Assembly (NCBI GenBank): GCA_030220185.1
Contig: JASPKZ010004576.1
Span: forward strand, 529,001 to 593,000
DNA: 64,000 nucleotides
Direction of reading: 5' to 3'
DNA from: Diploptera punctata
Taxonomy: Eukaryota > Arthropoda > Insecta > Blattodea > Blaberidae
Both the position numbers and the translations under genes were made by a program. Of this stretch, positions 28,985-39,394 are shown piece after piece (within the stretch, counting starts at the first letter, position 1; each line of letters begins with the position of its first letter). Under the pieces are notes generated by a model that searched no databases, was not told the DNA's origin, and worked only from the letters and a program-made list of their open reading frames with translations.

Positions 28985-29731
28985 TTAAACACCCTATTGT
29001 TTGCAGATGACCAAATAATAATAGCAAATTCCGAAGATAATCTACAGAAAGGTCTGTATGAACTTAACAAAATTACAGAAGAATATGGATTAAAGATATC
29101 AACAGAAAAGACAAAAATTATGGCATTTCAAGGTGTAGATCCTGTCAGAAGTAAAATTGTACTGGACAATAAAATTTTGGAGCAGGTGAATAATTTTACA
29201 TATCTAGGATGCAATATCTCATATGAAGAAGAAAAGGATGTAAATGCAAAAATATCAAAATTTTTAAGAATTTTAGGGTTAATAAATTCTATCTTCAAGC
29301 CACAGTTAGTCCAAAGGCATTCAAGACTGAAAGTGTATAAAACACTGGCTCTTCCAACTCTTTTGTATGGTAGCGAAGTATGGACGTTGAAACAGAAGGA
29401 TATACAGAGACTTAGATCTGCTGAAATGAGATATCTTCGGAGGACTGCAGGATACACACTACTAGATCACAAAAAAATGAAGACATCTTAGAAGAATTAC
29501 ACATGGAATCTTTAGAAAGCAACATTTCTGATTATAAGTCAAGATGGATGCAACATGTTCATCGAATGGAAGATCACAGAATACCCAAACAAATGTTAAG
29601 ATATCAACCTGCAGGAAGAAGAAGACCAGGACGTCCACTCAAAAGACTTCTGGATGGTGTTTCTCTTGAGGCCGAAACAGGTCAACAAATGGCCTAAATT
29701 CGTGAATGTACTATGATGATGATGATAATCC
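28985..29731 (+). mobile_element. LINE-b copy, 5' truncated
   Basis: Begins at the RT active site and runs through the C-terminus to a (TGA)n tail at 29714-29728. The only coding damage visible is one frameshift near 29490. Confidence 0.9.
28997..29697 (+). pseudogene. LINE-b RT fragment, one frameshift
   Basis: Starts MFADDQIIIANSED, the FADD active site of a non-LTR reverse transcriptase. KISTEKTKIMAFQG follows, then FTYLGCNISYEEEKDVN, LPTLLYGSEVWTLKQ and EMRYLRRTAGYTLLDHK. After the shift at ~29490, a second frame gives SRWMQHVHRMEDHRIPKQ and GRRRPGRPLKRLL with a stop at 29697. Upstream RT motifs and any endonuclease are absent. The best-preserved LINE thumb in the window. Confidence 0.85.
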
Positions 29732-29732
29732 A

Positions 29733-30169
29733 ATTCGCAGGAATCGATGTATAGAGCTTGAAAAGTTTTGGTTGCCATTGCACACTTGGCTGTAAATCTC
29801 CTCGCGGCTACAGCAGACTGTGACACCAATCAGTAATAAAATGGCGGGAAGTACGTATTTATTGTTTTATATTGTTTCAAATAAAGCTCAGTTCATTTAA
29901 AATGCAGTGATTTGTTTCGTATCATGCATATTAACACTACATTTGGATATATTCGTATTTTTGTATATACATTGTACGTAGTATACATAAAGGGCAGTGG
30001 GTTTACTTCCCGCTAAGAGGGAACAATATGAAACAATAAATACATACTTACCGCTATTTTATTACTGATTGGTGTCACAGCCTACTGTAGCCGCGAGGAG
30101 GTTTACGGCCAAGTGTGCAATGGCAACCAACATTTTTCAAGCTCAATACATCGATTTCCGCGATCTGGA
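29733..30169. repeat. Palindromic derivative of repeat P
   Basis: Arms 29733-29880 and 30020-30169 are inverted copies (shared TTGCCATTGCACACTTGG and TGTGACACCAATCAGTAAT). The centre is the interior of repeat P (TAAAATGCAGTGATTTGTTT, TACATTGTACGTAGTATACA). Confidence 0.8.
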
Positions 30170-30300
30170 TTATAATTTATTTTAATAACAAGTGAATCAA
30201 ATTATTTCGAATAAATTAATTAATTATATTTTAATTAAACATACTGGCGGCCGAATTTTAATAGTAAACTCGGCAAAAATATGTTCAGTAATTGACAATT
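30170..30300 (-). repeat. Large inverted repeat, right arm part 1
   Basis: Complement of 28790-28918; continues at 31104-31143 beyond an inserted LINE-a. Confidence 0.85.
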
Positions 30301-31103
30301 TTATGAAAAGGAGATACTAAAGGCCAACACGCACACACTATTGAGTAACACTAAGAAATTAGGACTGGAAGTAACTATCAGTAAAACTAAATATATGGTC
30401 ACACGTAGAAATTCAGTATATAATGGAAATGGACAGCTAATGACAAATGAAGGAAATTTTGAGGAAGTAGCTGAATTCAAATATCTAGGAACAATAATCA
30501 CAAACAGGAATGAGATGCACAAAGAAATTAAACATAGGCTCAATTCTGGAAATGCGTGCTATTATGCATTGCAGAGACTTTTGATGTCCCAACTCCTTTC
30601 AAAAAACGTTAAGCTGAAAATATATAAAACTATTATTCTACCAGTTATATTATATGGGTGCGAAACATGGACTCTTACTTTAAGAGAGGAAAGGAGATTA
30701 CGAGTATTTGAGAATAAAGTTCTTAGGAAAATTTTTGGACCAAAGAGAGATGAACAAACAGGTGAATGGAGAAGACTACATAACAATGAACTACTTGGTC
30801 TTTATAGGAACCCAGATATAATAAGAACAGTTAAATCTCGTAGATTGCGATGGGCAGGACATGTTGCACGTATGGAGAATGAAAGACGTGCATGGAAGCT
30901 TCTTGTAGGAAAGCCAGAGGGAAAATGCCCAGTTGCTAGACCATGAATGAGGTGGGAGAACAACATAAACTGTGATTTGAGGGAAGTAGATTATACAGGG
31001 AATGATTGGAAAGCATTAGCTCAGGATAGGGATGTATGGAGAGCTTATGTCCGCGCGGCCATGAACCTACGGGTTCGATTGTGCCAGTGAGTAAGTAATT
31101 GAT
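30301..31103 (+). mobile_element. LINE-a copy, best preserved
   Basis: Covers RT thumb to 3' end, finishing GGGTTCGATTGTGCCAGTGA then AGTAAGTAA. It interrupts the large inverted repeat, so it inserted later. Comparison with the intact arm gives a junction TTATGAAAA/AATTGATTTT with no clear target duplication. Confidence 0.9.
30341..30946 (+). pseudogene. LINE-a ORF fragment, 201 codons
   Basis: Non-LTR RT after the active site. LGLEVTISKTKYMVTRRNS is followed by EFKYLGTIITNRNEMHKEIK, ILPVILYGCETWTLTLREER, RVFENKVLRKIFGPKRDEQ, RRLRWAGHVARMENERRAW and a stop at CCATGA, where other copies have an arginine codon. After the stop the frame resumes (VREVDYTGNDWKALAQDRD-like, to 31085). One nonsense change is thus the main defect downstream of the 5' truncation. 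Confidence 0.85.
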
Positions 31104-31143
31104 TTTGTTCATACACTCGAACGTAGTAATCTTGCAGCCGGAT
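31104..31143 (-). repeat. Large inverted repeat, right arm part 2
   Basis: Complement of 28728-28768, ending CTTGCAGCCGGAT. Confidence 0.8.
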
Positions 31144-31473
31144 CTTGGACTGTATGGGTTTCATTTTATGTATAGCTGTGAATGCTCAGAATAGCGGGCG
31201 TGATCCTGGCACGGAATTCGGTCACGACTACACTTTGACTGTTATTATCATACAATTGTGCAGTCACGACTTGTCGCAGTTTCTTTTCAGAGCAACCTGC
31301 TATTTTCGACGTTACACTCCTCAAAATTCACTCACGAAAACGGTAACTTCGTGTTTTACTTGTGGTCTCTGTCAGCCTGCCTTCAGCTTGATTTAAACGG
31401 TTGTTATATTTAGTTACAGGTGTCCTGGAGGTCAAAGTCAAGTCAGTATGCATGATGTAAATAAAAATAATTA
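31144..31473. other. Unassigned, GC-richer sequence
   Basis: No repeat match in the window; the short frame 31145-31396 is not recognised. Confidence 0.45.
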
Positions 31474-31815
31474 GTCCACCGCTGTGGTCTCAAGGTAGCG
31501 TGCTGCCTTGTTACGCAACGGACCCGGGTTCGATCCTTGGTCGGGACAACTTTGCTGGGTCATTTTTTTCTGAGTTTTTCCTCACTTGTAAGACAAATAT
31601 CAAGAAACTTTAAGGTCCCCGAACATTATTTGGCCATCATTATCATCATTAACACATTCATTAAATTTTCATTAAATTTAGGATTAAGGCCTCTCCTGGC
31701 GCATCATTACCATCATCATCTATCATATATCATCGGGGCAGTGTAACTCCGCCTTACAGGTTAAAATAACGCCATGCTAGGAGAGAATACCAGAATTTCG
31801 AAATAACAACATGGT
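31474..31815 (+). mobile_element. SINE-1 copy, type 1 tail
   Basis: Head with B box GGGTTCGATCC, shortened body and type 1 tail to GGTGGCATTAAAAAAAA. Target duplications not evident. Confidence 0.85.
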
Positions 31816-31949
31816 GGCATTAAAAAAAATGATAATCTTTACGGATTGAATTAAAAAATGTTCGTTTCGATCCCACGCATAAAACTGGTCTCTCCATTGT
31901 GCTCTTGGTCGCCCTACGCATCTATACCCCTCTGGCTTATATGTGAATT

Positions 31950-32440
31950 TTATTATTTATTTATTTATTTATTTAGCCTGGTGGAGTTCAGGCCATGTCG
32001 CCTTCTCTTCCACTCACCAGAACAAACATACGAAATTTAAATACAAAAAAGAATACAATAATATTACATACTAAGCAATAAACTGAACAATAATATAAAT
32101 AAGTGTAACAATACAATAAAATTAAACACAATTAAAACTAACAAAAGAAATGTACACAAAGGAATAACAGCTCGAATCTACTATAGAAGAAAAATAAATA
32201 CAAAGAAAGTAATAAACTGTAATGAATTAATCTATATCTATATATATATAAATACATACACACATGTATATATATATATATATATATATATAGGTAAAAA
32301 TATTGGTAAATCTTAATACTATTTTTATTGAATAAAGGAAAAACAAATTATTATTGATTGTCAAAAAATATTAGTGAGATGTTTCTGTTAATAATTTTAC
32401 TATCAGTGTTTTGTTGAATTTCCTTGGTCCATTATTTGAA
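31950..32440 (-). mobile_element. LINE-g 3' region
   Basis: (TTTA)n then GCCTGGTGGAGTTCAGGCCA, and further shared blocks with 60945-61380 (AATAACAGCTCGAATCTACT, AGTGAGATGTTTCTGTTAAT). A (TA)n run at 32243-32292 is a local expansion. Confidence 0.75.
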
Positions 32441-32785
32441 TTTAATCGAACTAGTTTTGTTTGTATTATTTGATTCTGTCTGTTAAGCTCATCCCTAATG
32501 TTTTACTAGTTTTTTATCTTGTAATATTTATGCAGCTACATGTCACAAGAAACTCATTTCGGCAGATTCTATTTTTTTACTTGATTTTTACTCAAAGTCC
32601 AATTTTCGGAGTCATATAACAATACAGAAACAGCCATAACATTTTAAAATTTAAAATTTGTTTGATTCCTTTTTTTTTTTTAACAGCTGAAATTGTTCCA
32701 CATATGTATCTGAATTTATTAAATTTGTTTTCGACATCCTTTTGTTTACCTATGTTACTTCATATTTCAGGTAATTAAATAATAA
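32441..32785 (-). mobile_element. LINE C-terminal remnant
   Basis: In reverse: LKCYGCFCIVI, then KRIESAEMSFL-like and HVAAYILQDKK-like segments in broken frames, the SAEM-RFLR block of LINE-b/d thumbs. Heavily decayed. Confidence 0.5.
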
Positions 32786-33245
32786 TAATAACCTTCTTCT
32801 TACTTCCAAGTATTAGGCCAAGGCCTGTTACGATCCTATAGAAAATTTTCCCTCCAGCGTTTCATAGGACGGCCCAGAGATGTTCGTCCTCCTAGTATAT
32901 AATTATAAACAGCTTTGGGGATCCGATTTGAACTCATTCTTTCAAGATGGTGTTTCCAATTTAGTTGGTACTGTTTAATATATTCCAAAACTGGCGTAGT
33001 CTTCAATTCTTTTAAGATGTCGGTGTTCCTTTTCCGATCCCATCTGGTGTAACCTGCTGTTCTGCGCATGAATCTCATTTCACAAGCCATTATTCTGCTT
33101 TCATGTTGTCTTTTTAGTGTCCATGCTTCACTACCATAGGTCAACACTGGTCTAGCCAAAGTGTTATATAAATGTAATCTGGTGTTTTTTTGTACAAGGG
33201 ATGCTTTCATAACTCGTTTAACATTTCCCAAACTTTTATTATAAC
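32786..33245 (-). mobile_element. LINE-d copy
   Basis: Carries a 131-codon frame and the post-stop phrase ACAGGCCTTGGCCTAA with a GAA-rich tail. A trinucleotide (AAT) run lies at each side. Confidence 0.85.
32836..33231 (-). pseudogene. LINE-d ORF C-terminus, 131 codons
   Basis: RLHLYNTLARPVLTYGSEAW, then ACEMRFMRRTAGYTRWDRKR, NTDILKELKTTPVLEYIK, QLNWKHHLERMSSNRIPKAV and RPMKRWRENFL before a natural stop. This is the complete C-terminal end of the family, intact here apart from 5' loss. It is the reference for the short ends at 9698 and 34403. Confidence 0.85.
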
Positions 33246-33248
33246 TGG

Positions 33249-33279
<31 letters not shown>

Positions 33280-33289
33280 AATAATTCGT

Positions 33290-33372
33290 TAATACTCTCG
33301 CGCGGACACAATCTCTGCTCTGTCCCTATTCTGACCTAATGTTTTCGAAACATTCCGTTAATAAAAAGCCTC
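33290..33372 (-). mobile_element. LINE-a remnant, part 1
   Basis: CTCGCGCGGACACAATCTC and the phrases after it match in reverse the LINE-a end at 17125; split by SINE-2. Confidence 0.6.
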
Positions 33373-33384
33373 CCTCATATCAAG

Positions 33385-33668
33385 TAATTATTACTCATTT
33401 TTGGTTAAAGCACTGCGCTACAAGCCGGGAGGTCGAGGGTTCGAATTGCGGTGGTGTCAGGATTTTTAAAACTGACCCAAACTTTCTGGCGGCACTATGG
33501 TCGTGCGATCGACTCAGCTTATAACGAAAATGAGTATCAGACGCTTGTTCTGGGGGTAAAGGCGGCCGTCACACAGGGCTGATAACTCCGCTGACATCAA
33601 CTGCTGATTGTCCAGAAAAGATGGGAGCCTTAATTTCCTATACTACCCCAAGGGATCACTTTACTTTT
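33385..33668 (+). mobile_element. SINE-2 copy, diverged
   Basis: Head (GGTTAAAGCACTGCGCTA, B box GGTTCGAATTGC), body with GGCGGCACTATGG and tail. Inserted in a LINE-a remnant. Confidence 0.85.
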
Positions 33669-33750
33669 TTTTTAATTGGATTCCTATAAAGATCATGTAA
33701 CTCATTGTTGGGTAGTCTTTTGCATTCGTCTGTCTGTTCATCTCTCTTAC
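33669..33750 (-). mobile_element. LINE-a remnant, part 2
   Basis: GGATTCCTATAAAGATCATG through GTCTGTTCATCTCTC matches in reverse the LINE-a segment at 17366-17440. Confidence 0.7.
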
Positions 33751-34391
33751 TGATGAAACATAGGCTAATTAAATGTTATGTCTTATAAATATTTTTTAAC
33801 GAAATACGAAACAGAATAATTACATTTTAACTTTAAATATTCCATACTCAGGATTTAAATAATGGGGATCTTAGATTAGGTCTGTAGTTAAAATTTAATT
33901 CCTAAAAACCCAGTCCGAATTAATATCTGTTAAATAGCTTCAATGATATATTCAGTAAGAAAAAGAGAGAAAAAATGTAATATTCCGTTAATTGACTTCC
34001 TTTCTTTAATCAGCTTTAGATTCATTACTCGTTTCACGTAATCCTCATCAGCATAGAATCGAATTTGCCGACGAATAGGAAATATGCGGATATCGGAGAA
34101 GGAATTACCGCAGAATGAATCTGCAGGAACTCGAACGTGAAGAGACTCTATTGTTCCTGCTCTAAAGGATTGTTTGGGGTTTACAGATGTAAATAACACC
34201 CGGAGAAAGCCTTTAATACAATGATATAATTATACGTTTTGTTAATGATATCTGGTTAGAATCGCAATTTTTTACCGGAACCGTTAGCGACACATTTGTT
34301 GTTACTTTCTTTTCAAAACAGCCTGATGTGTAATGTGATCTTAATTATTGCCATTATTAACCCTTAAATTGGCGAAACAATAATTTCGCCA
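33751..34391. other. Unassigned sequence
   Basis: No recognisable gene; the reverse frame 33930-34199 shows no domain. Confidence 0.45.
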
Positions 34392-34402
34392 GTTATTCAA
34401 AC

Positions 34403-34824
34403 GTTCTTCTTCTTCCTTCCAAGTATTAGGCCAAGGCCTGTTACGATCCTATAGAAAATTTTCCCTCCAGCGTTTGAGGGAAATTCTCGTATAAGACTTG
34501 AAAGCATAATAATAGTCCCTTCGATTGGTTGCTGGCCAAAAGAAGGCAAGACCAGTGATGGGGCTGCCATCTTATAGCCTCTGGCCAGGCTTTTCTGGAG
34601 AAGAAAAGAAAATAAAGGAAAGAAGAAATGGAAGAAAGGAAAGACTCCCTAGCCCTCGGATGCCCTAATAGCATTGGGGTCGAAAAAACAAGAGTTAACC
34701 AAGAGAGGTTAGATAGTAAAGTTAAAAGAGTGCAAAACACAAGTAAGTGGAAGAAATGTTTTGCACAGCTTGGGCACCTTGTGGTTGCCATCCACATATC
34801 CCCTAGATGAGGACTCCTGAAGGG
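34403..34824 (-). mobile_element. Chimeric retrocopy: unknown RNA joined to LINE-d 3' end
   Basis: Flanked by GTTATTCAAAC at 34392-34402 and 34825-34835. On the minus strand about 345 bp of unrecognised sequence leads into the last ~75 bp of LINE-d (AACGCTGGAGGGAAAATTTT, stop region, GAA-rich tail). This is either a SINE with a LINE-derived tail or a template-switch product. The 130-codon reverse frame spans the junction and is not a gene. Confidence 0.75.
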
Positions 34825-34835
34825 GTTATTCAAAC

Positions 34836-35065
34836 TTTTCGGACCGCAAAGAAAACAAAATCATGTAAAACTCTAAGTTATTATTGCAGGATACATTATT
34901 ACGTAATTTGACACAGACTTAAGTTATGTATAATCATTTGTTTTTTATTGTCTAATAAATAAAATAAATAAATAAATAAATAAATGAAATCAATGTATCT
35001 TAAAAGATACATTGTGAAGTTAAGGGTTAACAGCAAAGTAGAGAGTGTGCCTGCAGCTAAATTAG
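34836..35065. other. Unassigned AT-rich sequence
   Basis: Contains an (AAAT)n run at 34958-34985. Confidence 0.5.
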
Positions 35066-35090
35066 TTTATATATATATATATATATATAA
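35066..35090. repeat. (TA)n microsatellite
   Basis: Followed by a (GTCT)n run at 35098-35130. Confidence 0.9.
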
Positions 35091-35880
35091 ACAATGTATG
35101 TCTGTCTGTCTGTCTATATGTCTGTCCTTTATACACTTTAAACCATACAACCGATCCTCGTAAAAGTTTGTATATGCTGGATTTCAGATGCGGTGAGTGT
35201 TTAGCCATTATGTATTATGGTCTAAAATCATAAGGTGTAGAAGTTCACCTGAAACGAAAATTTAAAATCGATCTAGCGATCGCAATTTTCGATCTTTCAC
35301 GACAAAACTCAGAATATCCTATTAAAATATACTGAGGTATGTATTATCAAAAATGTCAGCGAAATCCGACCGTTAGAAGTAGGAGAAATTAAAAAATGCT
35401 TATACGACTGGACCGATATTGATGAAAATGTTTTGTTTATGTTTGATCGGGTCCTTGATTGGTTTACATTCACAATTGGATCCTTTTAAAACCATTAGGT
35501 GTAGGATTTAACCTGAAGTGAAAATTTAATAATCGCTCTATCGGTTACAATTTTCGATGTTTCACAATGAAACCCAGTACACCCAATTAAAATAAACCGA
35601 GGTAGGTATTTTCAAAAAATCAACGAAATCTGGCAATTGGAAGTGGAGGTTTACTTGAAATCCGAAATTAAAAACTACCTAAACGACTGCACCGTTTTTG
35701 ATGAGAATTTTGTGTTTGTTTGAGTGGGTCTCTGGATGGTTTAGATTCGCAATTGGGTTCTCTAAAACCATTAGATGAAGTGAATATTTATAAATCGCTT
35801 TAGCGGTCATAATTTTCTATGTTTCGCACCGAAACTAGGTATATCCTAATAAAATAAACCCAGGTTGATATTTATCCAGA
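35091..35880. repeat. Degenerate tandem array, unit ~265 bp
   Basis: Three diverged units, each with a box like GCAATTTTCGATCTTTCAC (near 35283, 35550 and 35808). Each unit then has a TATACTGAGGTA-like box and an AACGACTG-CACCG-TTTTGATG-like box. Non-coding, origin not recognised. Confidence 0.6.
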
Positions 35881-36236
35881 AATTAGTTTTTAATGACGAA
35901 ATATGGTGAGAAGCGTTTCTGATTATGTTTGCAGAATACAGTCTCAACTGGCTCATTAACTGCAATACCTAATGAGTTAGGCCTACATTCTATCACACAT
36001 AGAGTTGGGAAAAATTACTGTATATTTCTAATGCCGAATGAAACTTATCACAAAAGCTAAAAAAAATATATTACCACACATAATGGTGAAAAAATTACAA
36101 TATTTTCTAATACGTTTCAATCCATGTAATATTAGTTATTGTTTCTATTAGTAAAATTAAATTTTAACATTTTTGTTGTTATTGGAGCTAATACTAAGAT
36201 GCATGGTGTAACTAAATTACCATTACAGACACTGAG
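35881..36236. other. Unassigned AT-rich sequence
   Basis: Nothing recognised. Confidence 0.5.
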
Positions 36237-36702
36237 GACATGAAGTGGGGACCAAGACGGTTACGTTTAGCATTGGAACTCGTGTCCGGAAACGTACGTT
36301 TCCCGCTCTAAGCATGCAAAATACCACAACGCACGTTCAACTCTCCCGCAGTTTCGGCGCCAAATACCCTGCATCTTCTCCCTATTTGACCCCGCTAGAC
36401 ACATGAAATTCTAGATTTACGAGTTCCTTGTAGAATCCGAGAAAGACCTACTGGCGCGGGTTGTGGCCGTGGCGGATATTACAGGTCCAAGGATTGGTGG
36501 TCGTGTGTATCAGAACATGGTATGGAAGAACGTATCTGTGCTGATATAAATGGTCGTCACATCGAGCCCTTCATGCAAGTTGACCCAGACGACAAGCAGC
36601 AGGCGTCAGAGAGGTGTATAGCGGGAAAACGGTACTTTTCCGGACATGAGTTCCTATGCTGAACGTAACCACCTTGGTCTCCACTTCACGTCCTGAAAGT
36701 CT
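36237..36702 (+). mobile_element. Mariner-like deletion derivative
   Basis: Inverted ends of ~62 bp (36238-36302 and 36632-36700; shared GTGGTTACGTT-like and ATGTCCGGAAA blocks). Inside, a broken frame reads FLVESEKDLLARVVAVADIT and ADINGRHIEPFM, the C-terminal part of a Tc1/mariner-type transposase (compare 6600). It belongs to a different subfamily from the element at 5927 because its termini differ. Confidence 0.75.
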
Positions 36703-37280
36703 ATAATGAGAATTTAGTTACGCCTATACATAATCAATTCTCTTACAAAATAGTATGAAAGTTGCAAGAATTGAATTACAGGCTATTCTTTACAACCTGT
36801 GACGCGCCTTTTTAAAATGTATTCATAACCTTCTGTCAAATTTTATTCTTAGGGTTCTATTTTTCAAATTATTTCCTACCACTTACAATGATTTTTACAT
36901 TTTTTCTAACGATTATTTCAATATATTTTTTTCTACGATATCTAAGTTCATACGTGAAGACGTGGCAGCCATATTGATTTTAAGGAATATTCTATACAAT
37001 AACAAATACTGTTCCAGTACAGCTAATGTAGAGTATGTACTAATTAACTATACACGTATACTTCAGAATTTCAGAACTTACTGTTTATTTTTGTATGTAC
37101 TAATTTTTTTAACATTTTCCAATACTTTACTGCTTATAAAAGTGGTGGTGTAAAATTTTCAAATATAAATATTTCTAAACGAAGCCGGCCTTTGGCAATG
37201 GTGCTGACACCTACCTGGCAGCGGACGAAAACGAGAATTATAGATTTGTATATGTGGAAAGAATTGTTAATATTTGTGTC
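36703..37280. other. Unassigned; includes a diverged local duplication
   Basis: 37025-37100 is copied at 37403-37430 plus 37777-37830 (shared TGTACTAATTAACT and TATACTTCAGAATT). Confidence 0.6.
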
Positions 37281-37282
37281 AA

Positions 37283-37356
37283 GTCTAGAATGGTGTAGTG
37301 GGCTACACACTAGTCAGGAGAACTAAAGGTCCATGGTTCGATTCCTGGTTCAGACA
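37283..37356 (+). tRNA. tRNA-like sequence in shared AT-rich flank
   Basis: Acceptor GTCT...AGAC, D arm GTGT-AGTGGGCT-ACAC and B box GGTTCGATTCC are visible. The anticodon loop lacks U33, so identity is not assigned. The downstream flank ATTAATTTTTCTTTTCACA resembles that of the cassettes at 21957 and 45656. Confidence 0.5.
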
Positions 37357-37430
37357 TTAATTTTTCTTTTCACAATATCATTATAATATTACAATATCAT
37401 TATAATATGATGTACTAATTAACTGTACAG

Positions 37431-37776
37431 ATCCATCCATAGTAATTCTGCCCGAAGGCAGGTCCTTCACTGTAATCATAGCATTTTCATGCTATGCTTG
37501 CAGCTTTACTAGGGAATTGTGTAGGTGTGGTAGCTTCCCGTTGTTTTCCACACCGGTGAAGGATGATGGTGATAATGATAAGGATGATAATGATAAGGAT
37601 GATGGCCATATGATTTCGGGGACCGTTTGGGCCTAAAAGTTTTCCTGACATTTGTCTTACAGGTGAGGAAAAACCCCAATAAAAACCTCGCCCAGAAAAA
37701 CTGCCCCGACCGGGGATCGAACCCGGGCCCGCTGCGTGACAAGGCAGCACGCTACCTCGAGACCACAGCGGTGGAC
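37431..37776 (-). mobile_element. SINE-1 copy, type 2 tail, 10-bp duplication
   Basis: Flanked by AACTGTACAG at 37421-37430 and 37777-37786. The 37025 segment gives the uninterrupted target, confirming the boundaries. Head, body and type 2 tail are complete, so type 2 is a genuine mobile subfamily. Confidence 0.92.
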
Positions 37777-38699
37777 AACTGTACAGCTATACTTCAGAAT
37801 TATTTCAGAATTTACTATTTATTTTTTGGCGTTGCATTCTTTCACTCTAGTACTTAAACTGCGCTAGGTTATCTTTTAGGTTTGTCTTTCACAGGTTAGA
37901 GTACTTAAATTGTAAATTAATTAGTCCTTTTTTAACATCTTACCTCACATTTTATGTTTCTTCAAACTAAAATATGAGGTAAGATGTTAAAAAAGACTCA
38001 TTAATTTACGAATTAAGAACCTCATAATGTTATTTCCCATATTTAACTATGAATACTTAAATTGTGTTAGGTTAGCTTTTAGGTTCGTTAAATATCGTGT
38101 ATATGTTGGCTGCATCCTATGATTCCATAGTGTAAACCGCTTCGCGTTTGTTGGCGCATGCGCATGGTTATGATTGGAACTTAGAAACTTTTTCTCGTCA
38201 CATGTTGTATAGAATCTCCGAATTACATTTTTGATTCGGCCTTAGTTGAGAGAAATGAACGTTGCATTTTTTCAACTGCATAGATATTCACGTATACATA
38301 GCCTACGTATGATATCATAGCGAATACTAGTAAAAAATAAAATACGTTGTAAACTCGAAGGAGAAAACCGTGTTTACTTTGCGACATTAATATCTTGCCA
38401 TAATTACAAGTTTTAAAAACTTTATTACTTACTGCTATACAGTGTTGCAAACTTTGTAACATGTAATTATTACTCCGCGAAGAAGTGTAATTAACAATTG
38501 TTTAGAGACATTAAACTTTATAAAATATCTCTCACAGTAGAATATACCATAACTTTCTCTAATTTCAAGAAGTAATCTCGTAAAATTAGTAAACTTGATG
38601 ACATTTTCCTTGAGTTTTGCTACTTATTTTTTCATTATCATTCTTTACGTCATTTTCACCCCTCTTTATATAGGCCTACATTGGCATATATCCTACCGT
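37777..38699. other. Unassigned; contains a hairpin
   Basis: 37910-38022 folds into arms of ~48 bp (shared AACATCTTACCTCA and its complement). Outside it, ACTTAAA-TGYGYTAGGTTA-like segments at 37853 and 38048 are direct repeats. The rest is not recognised. Confidence 0.6.
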
Positions 38700-38945
38700 T
38701 TCAGCATATTTCTACAGGATAGTACAGAAAGGTTACCCAGAAAAACATTGGAATGGTGACCGCCTGGAAGAAGAAAGAAAGAAAAAAGAAAACTTCGAAA
38801 CTCATGGAAGCAAGAAATAAGAACTGGAATGAGAACAAGGTATTGGAGAACTTGGAATGGATGGATAGGGAAGAGTGAAGATGGAAAATGAAACTTTAAG
38901 CACAGAAAGATGTTGAAAATCTGTACATAAAAAAAATTAAATATT
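38700..38945 (+). mobile_element. LINE-e 3' end
   Basis: Broken frame with RKTLEWW-PPGRRKKE-like, RNSWKQEIRTGMRTR and ELEWMDREEWKMK segments, the C-terminus of LINE-e. Ends in A-rich DNA. Confidence 0.7.
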
Positions 38946-39194
38946 ATCACATCGGTATTGTTTCGATAGAGGAGGTACAGTCATTTAATTAGTTACAGGT
39001 AATAGAAGAAATGCACCTGAGGTGTCATGCAATGTGATGTGTAATAAATTTCATGAAAAGTAAAGAAATCCGACTATATTCCTTAGCGTTTTTTGCGTTG
39101 GCAGGGGGTTAGTGCTATCATCTTTCTAGACAAATCTCACGAAATATAAGGCGAGTTGTACACCCTGCGGAGCAGCATTCTTTAACCTATTACA
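38946..39194. other. Unassigned sequence
   Basis: Nothing recognised. Confidence 0.5.
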
Positions 39195-39295
39195 TATATC
39201 TGGTATTCATTTCCATTAGAGGCTATGTCGACCCCAGGGCCATGGTGTTGCCAGAAGGGTTAGCCTAAATTAAATTTTCTGACCCTATTGCATCT
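39195..39295 (-). mobile_element. SINE-2 fragment
   Basis: Reverse of the SINE-2 body: ATTAGAGGCTATGTCGACCC and GGCCATGGTGTTGCCAGAAG. Head and tail missing. Confidence 0.75.
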
Positions 39296-39394
39296 CGAAA
39301 ACGCGACATTCCTATATGTAGCGTATTCCCATATCAAATTATGCTAAATCGTGGTTCCAGTAAATTTAATAAAGAAGCCCTAATTTTGAATTGT

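Noticed and set aside
34441..34833. 130-codon reverse frame
   Set aside because: It crosses the junction of a chimeric retrocopy into its target duplication, so it cannot be an ancestral gene.
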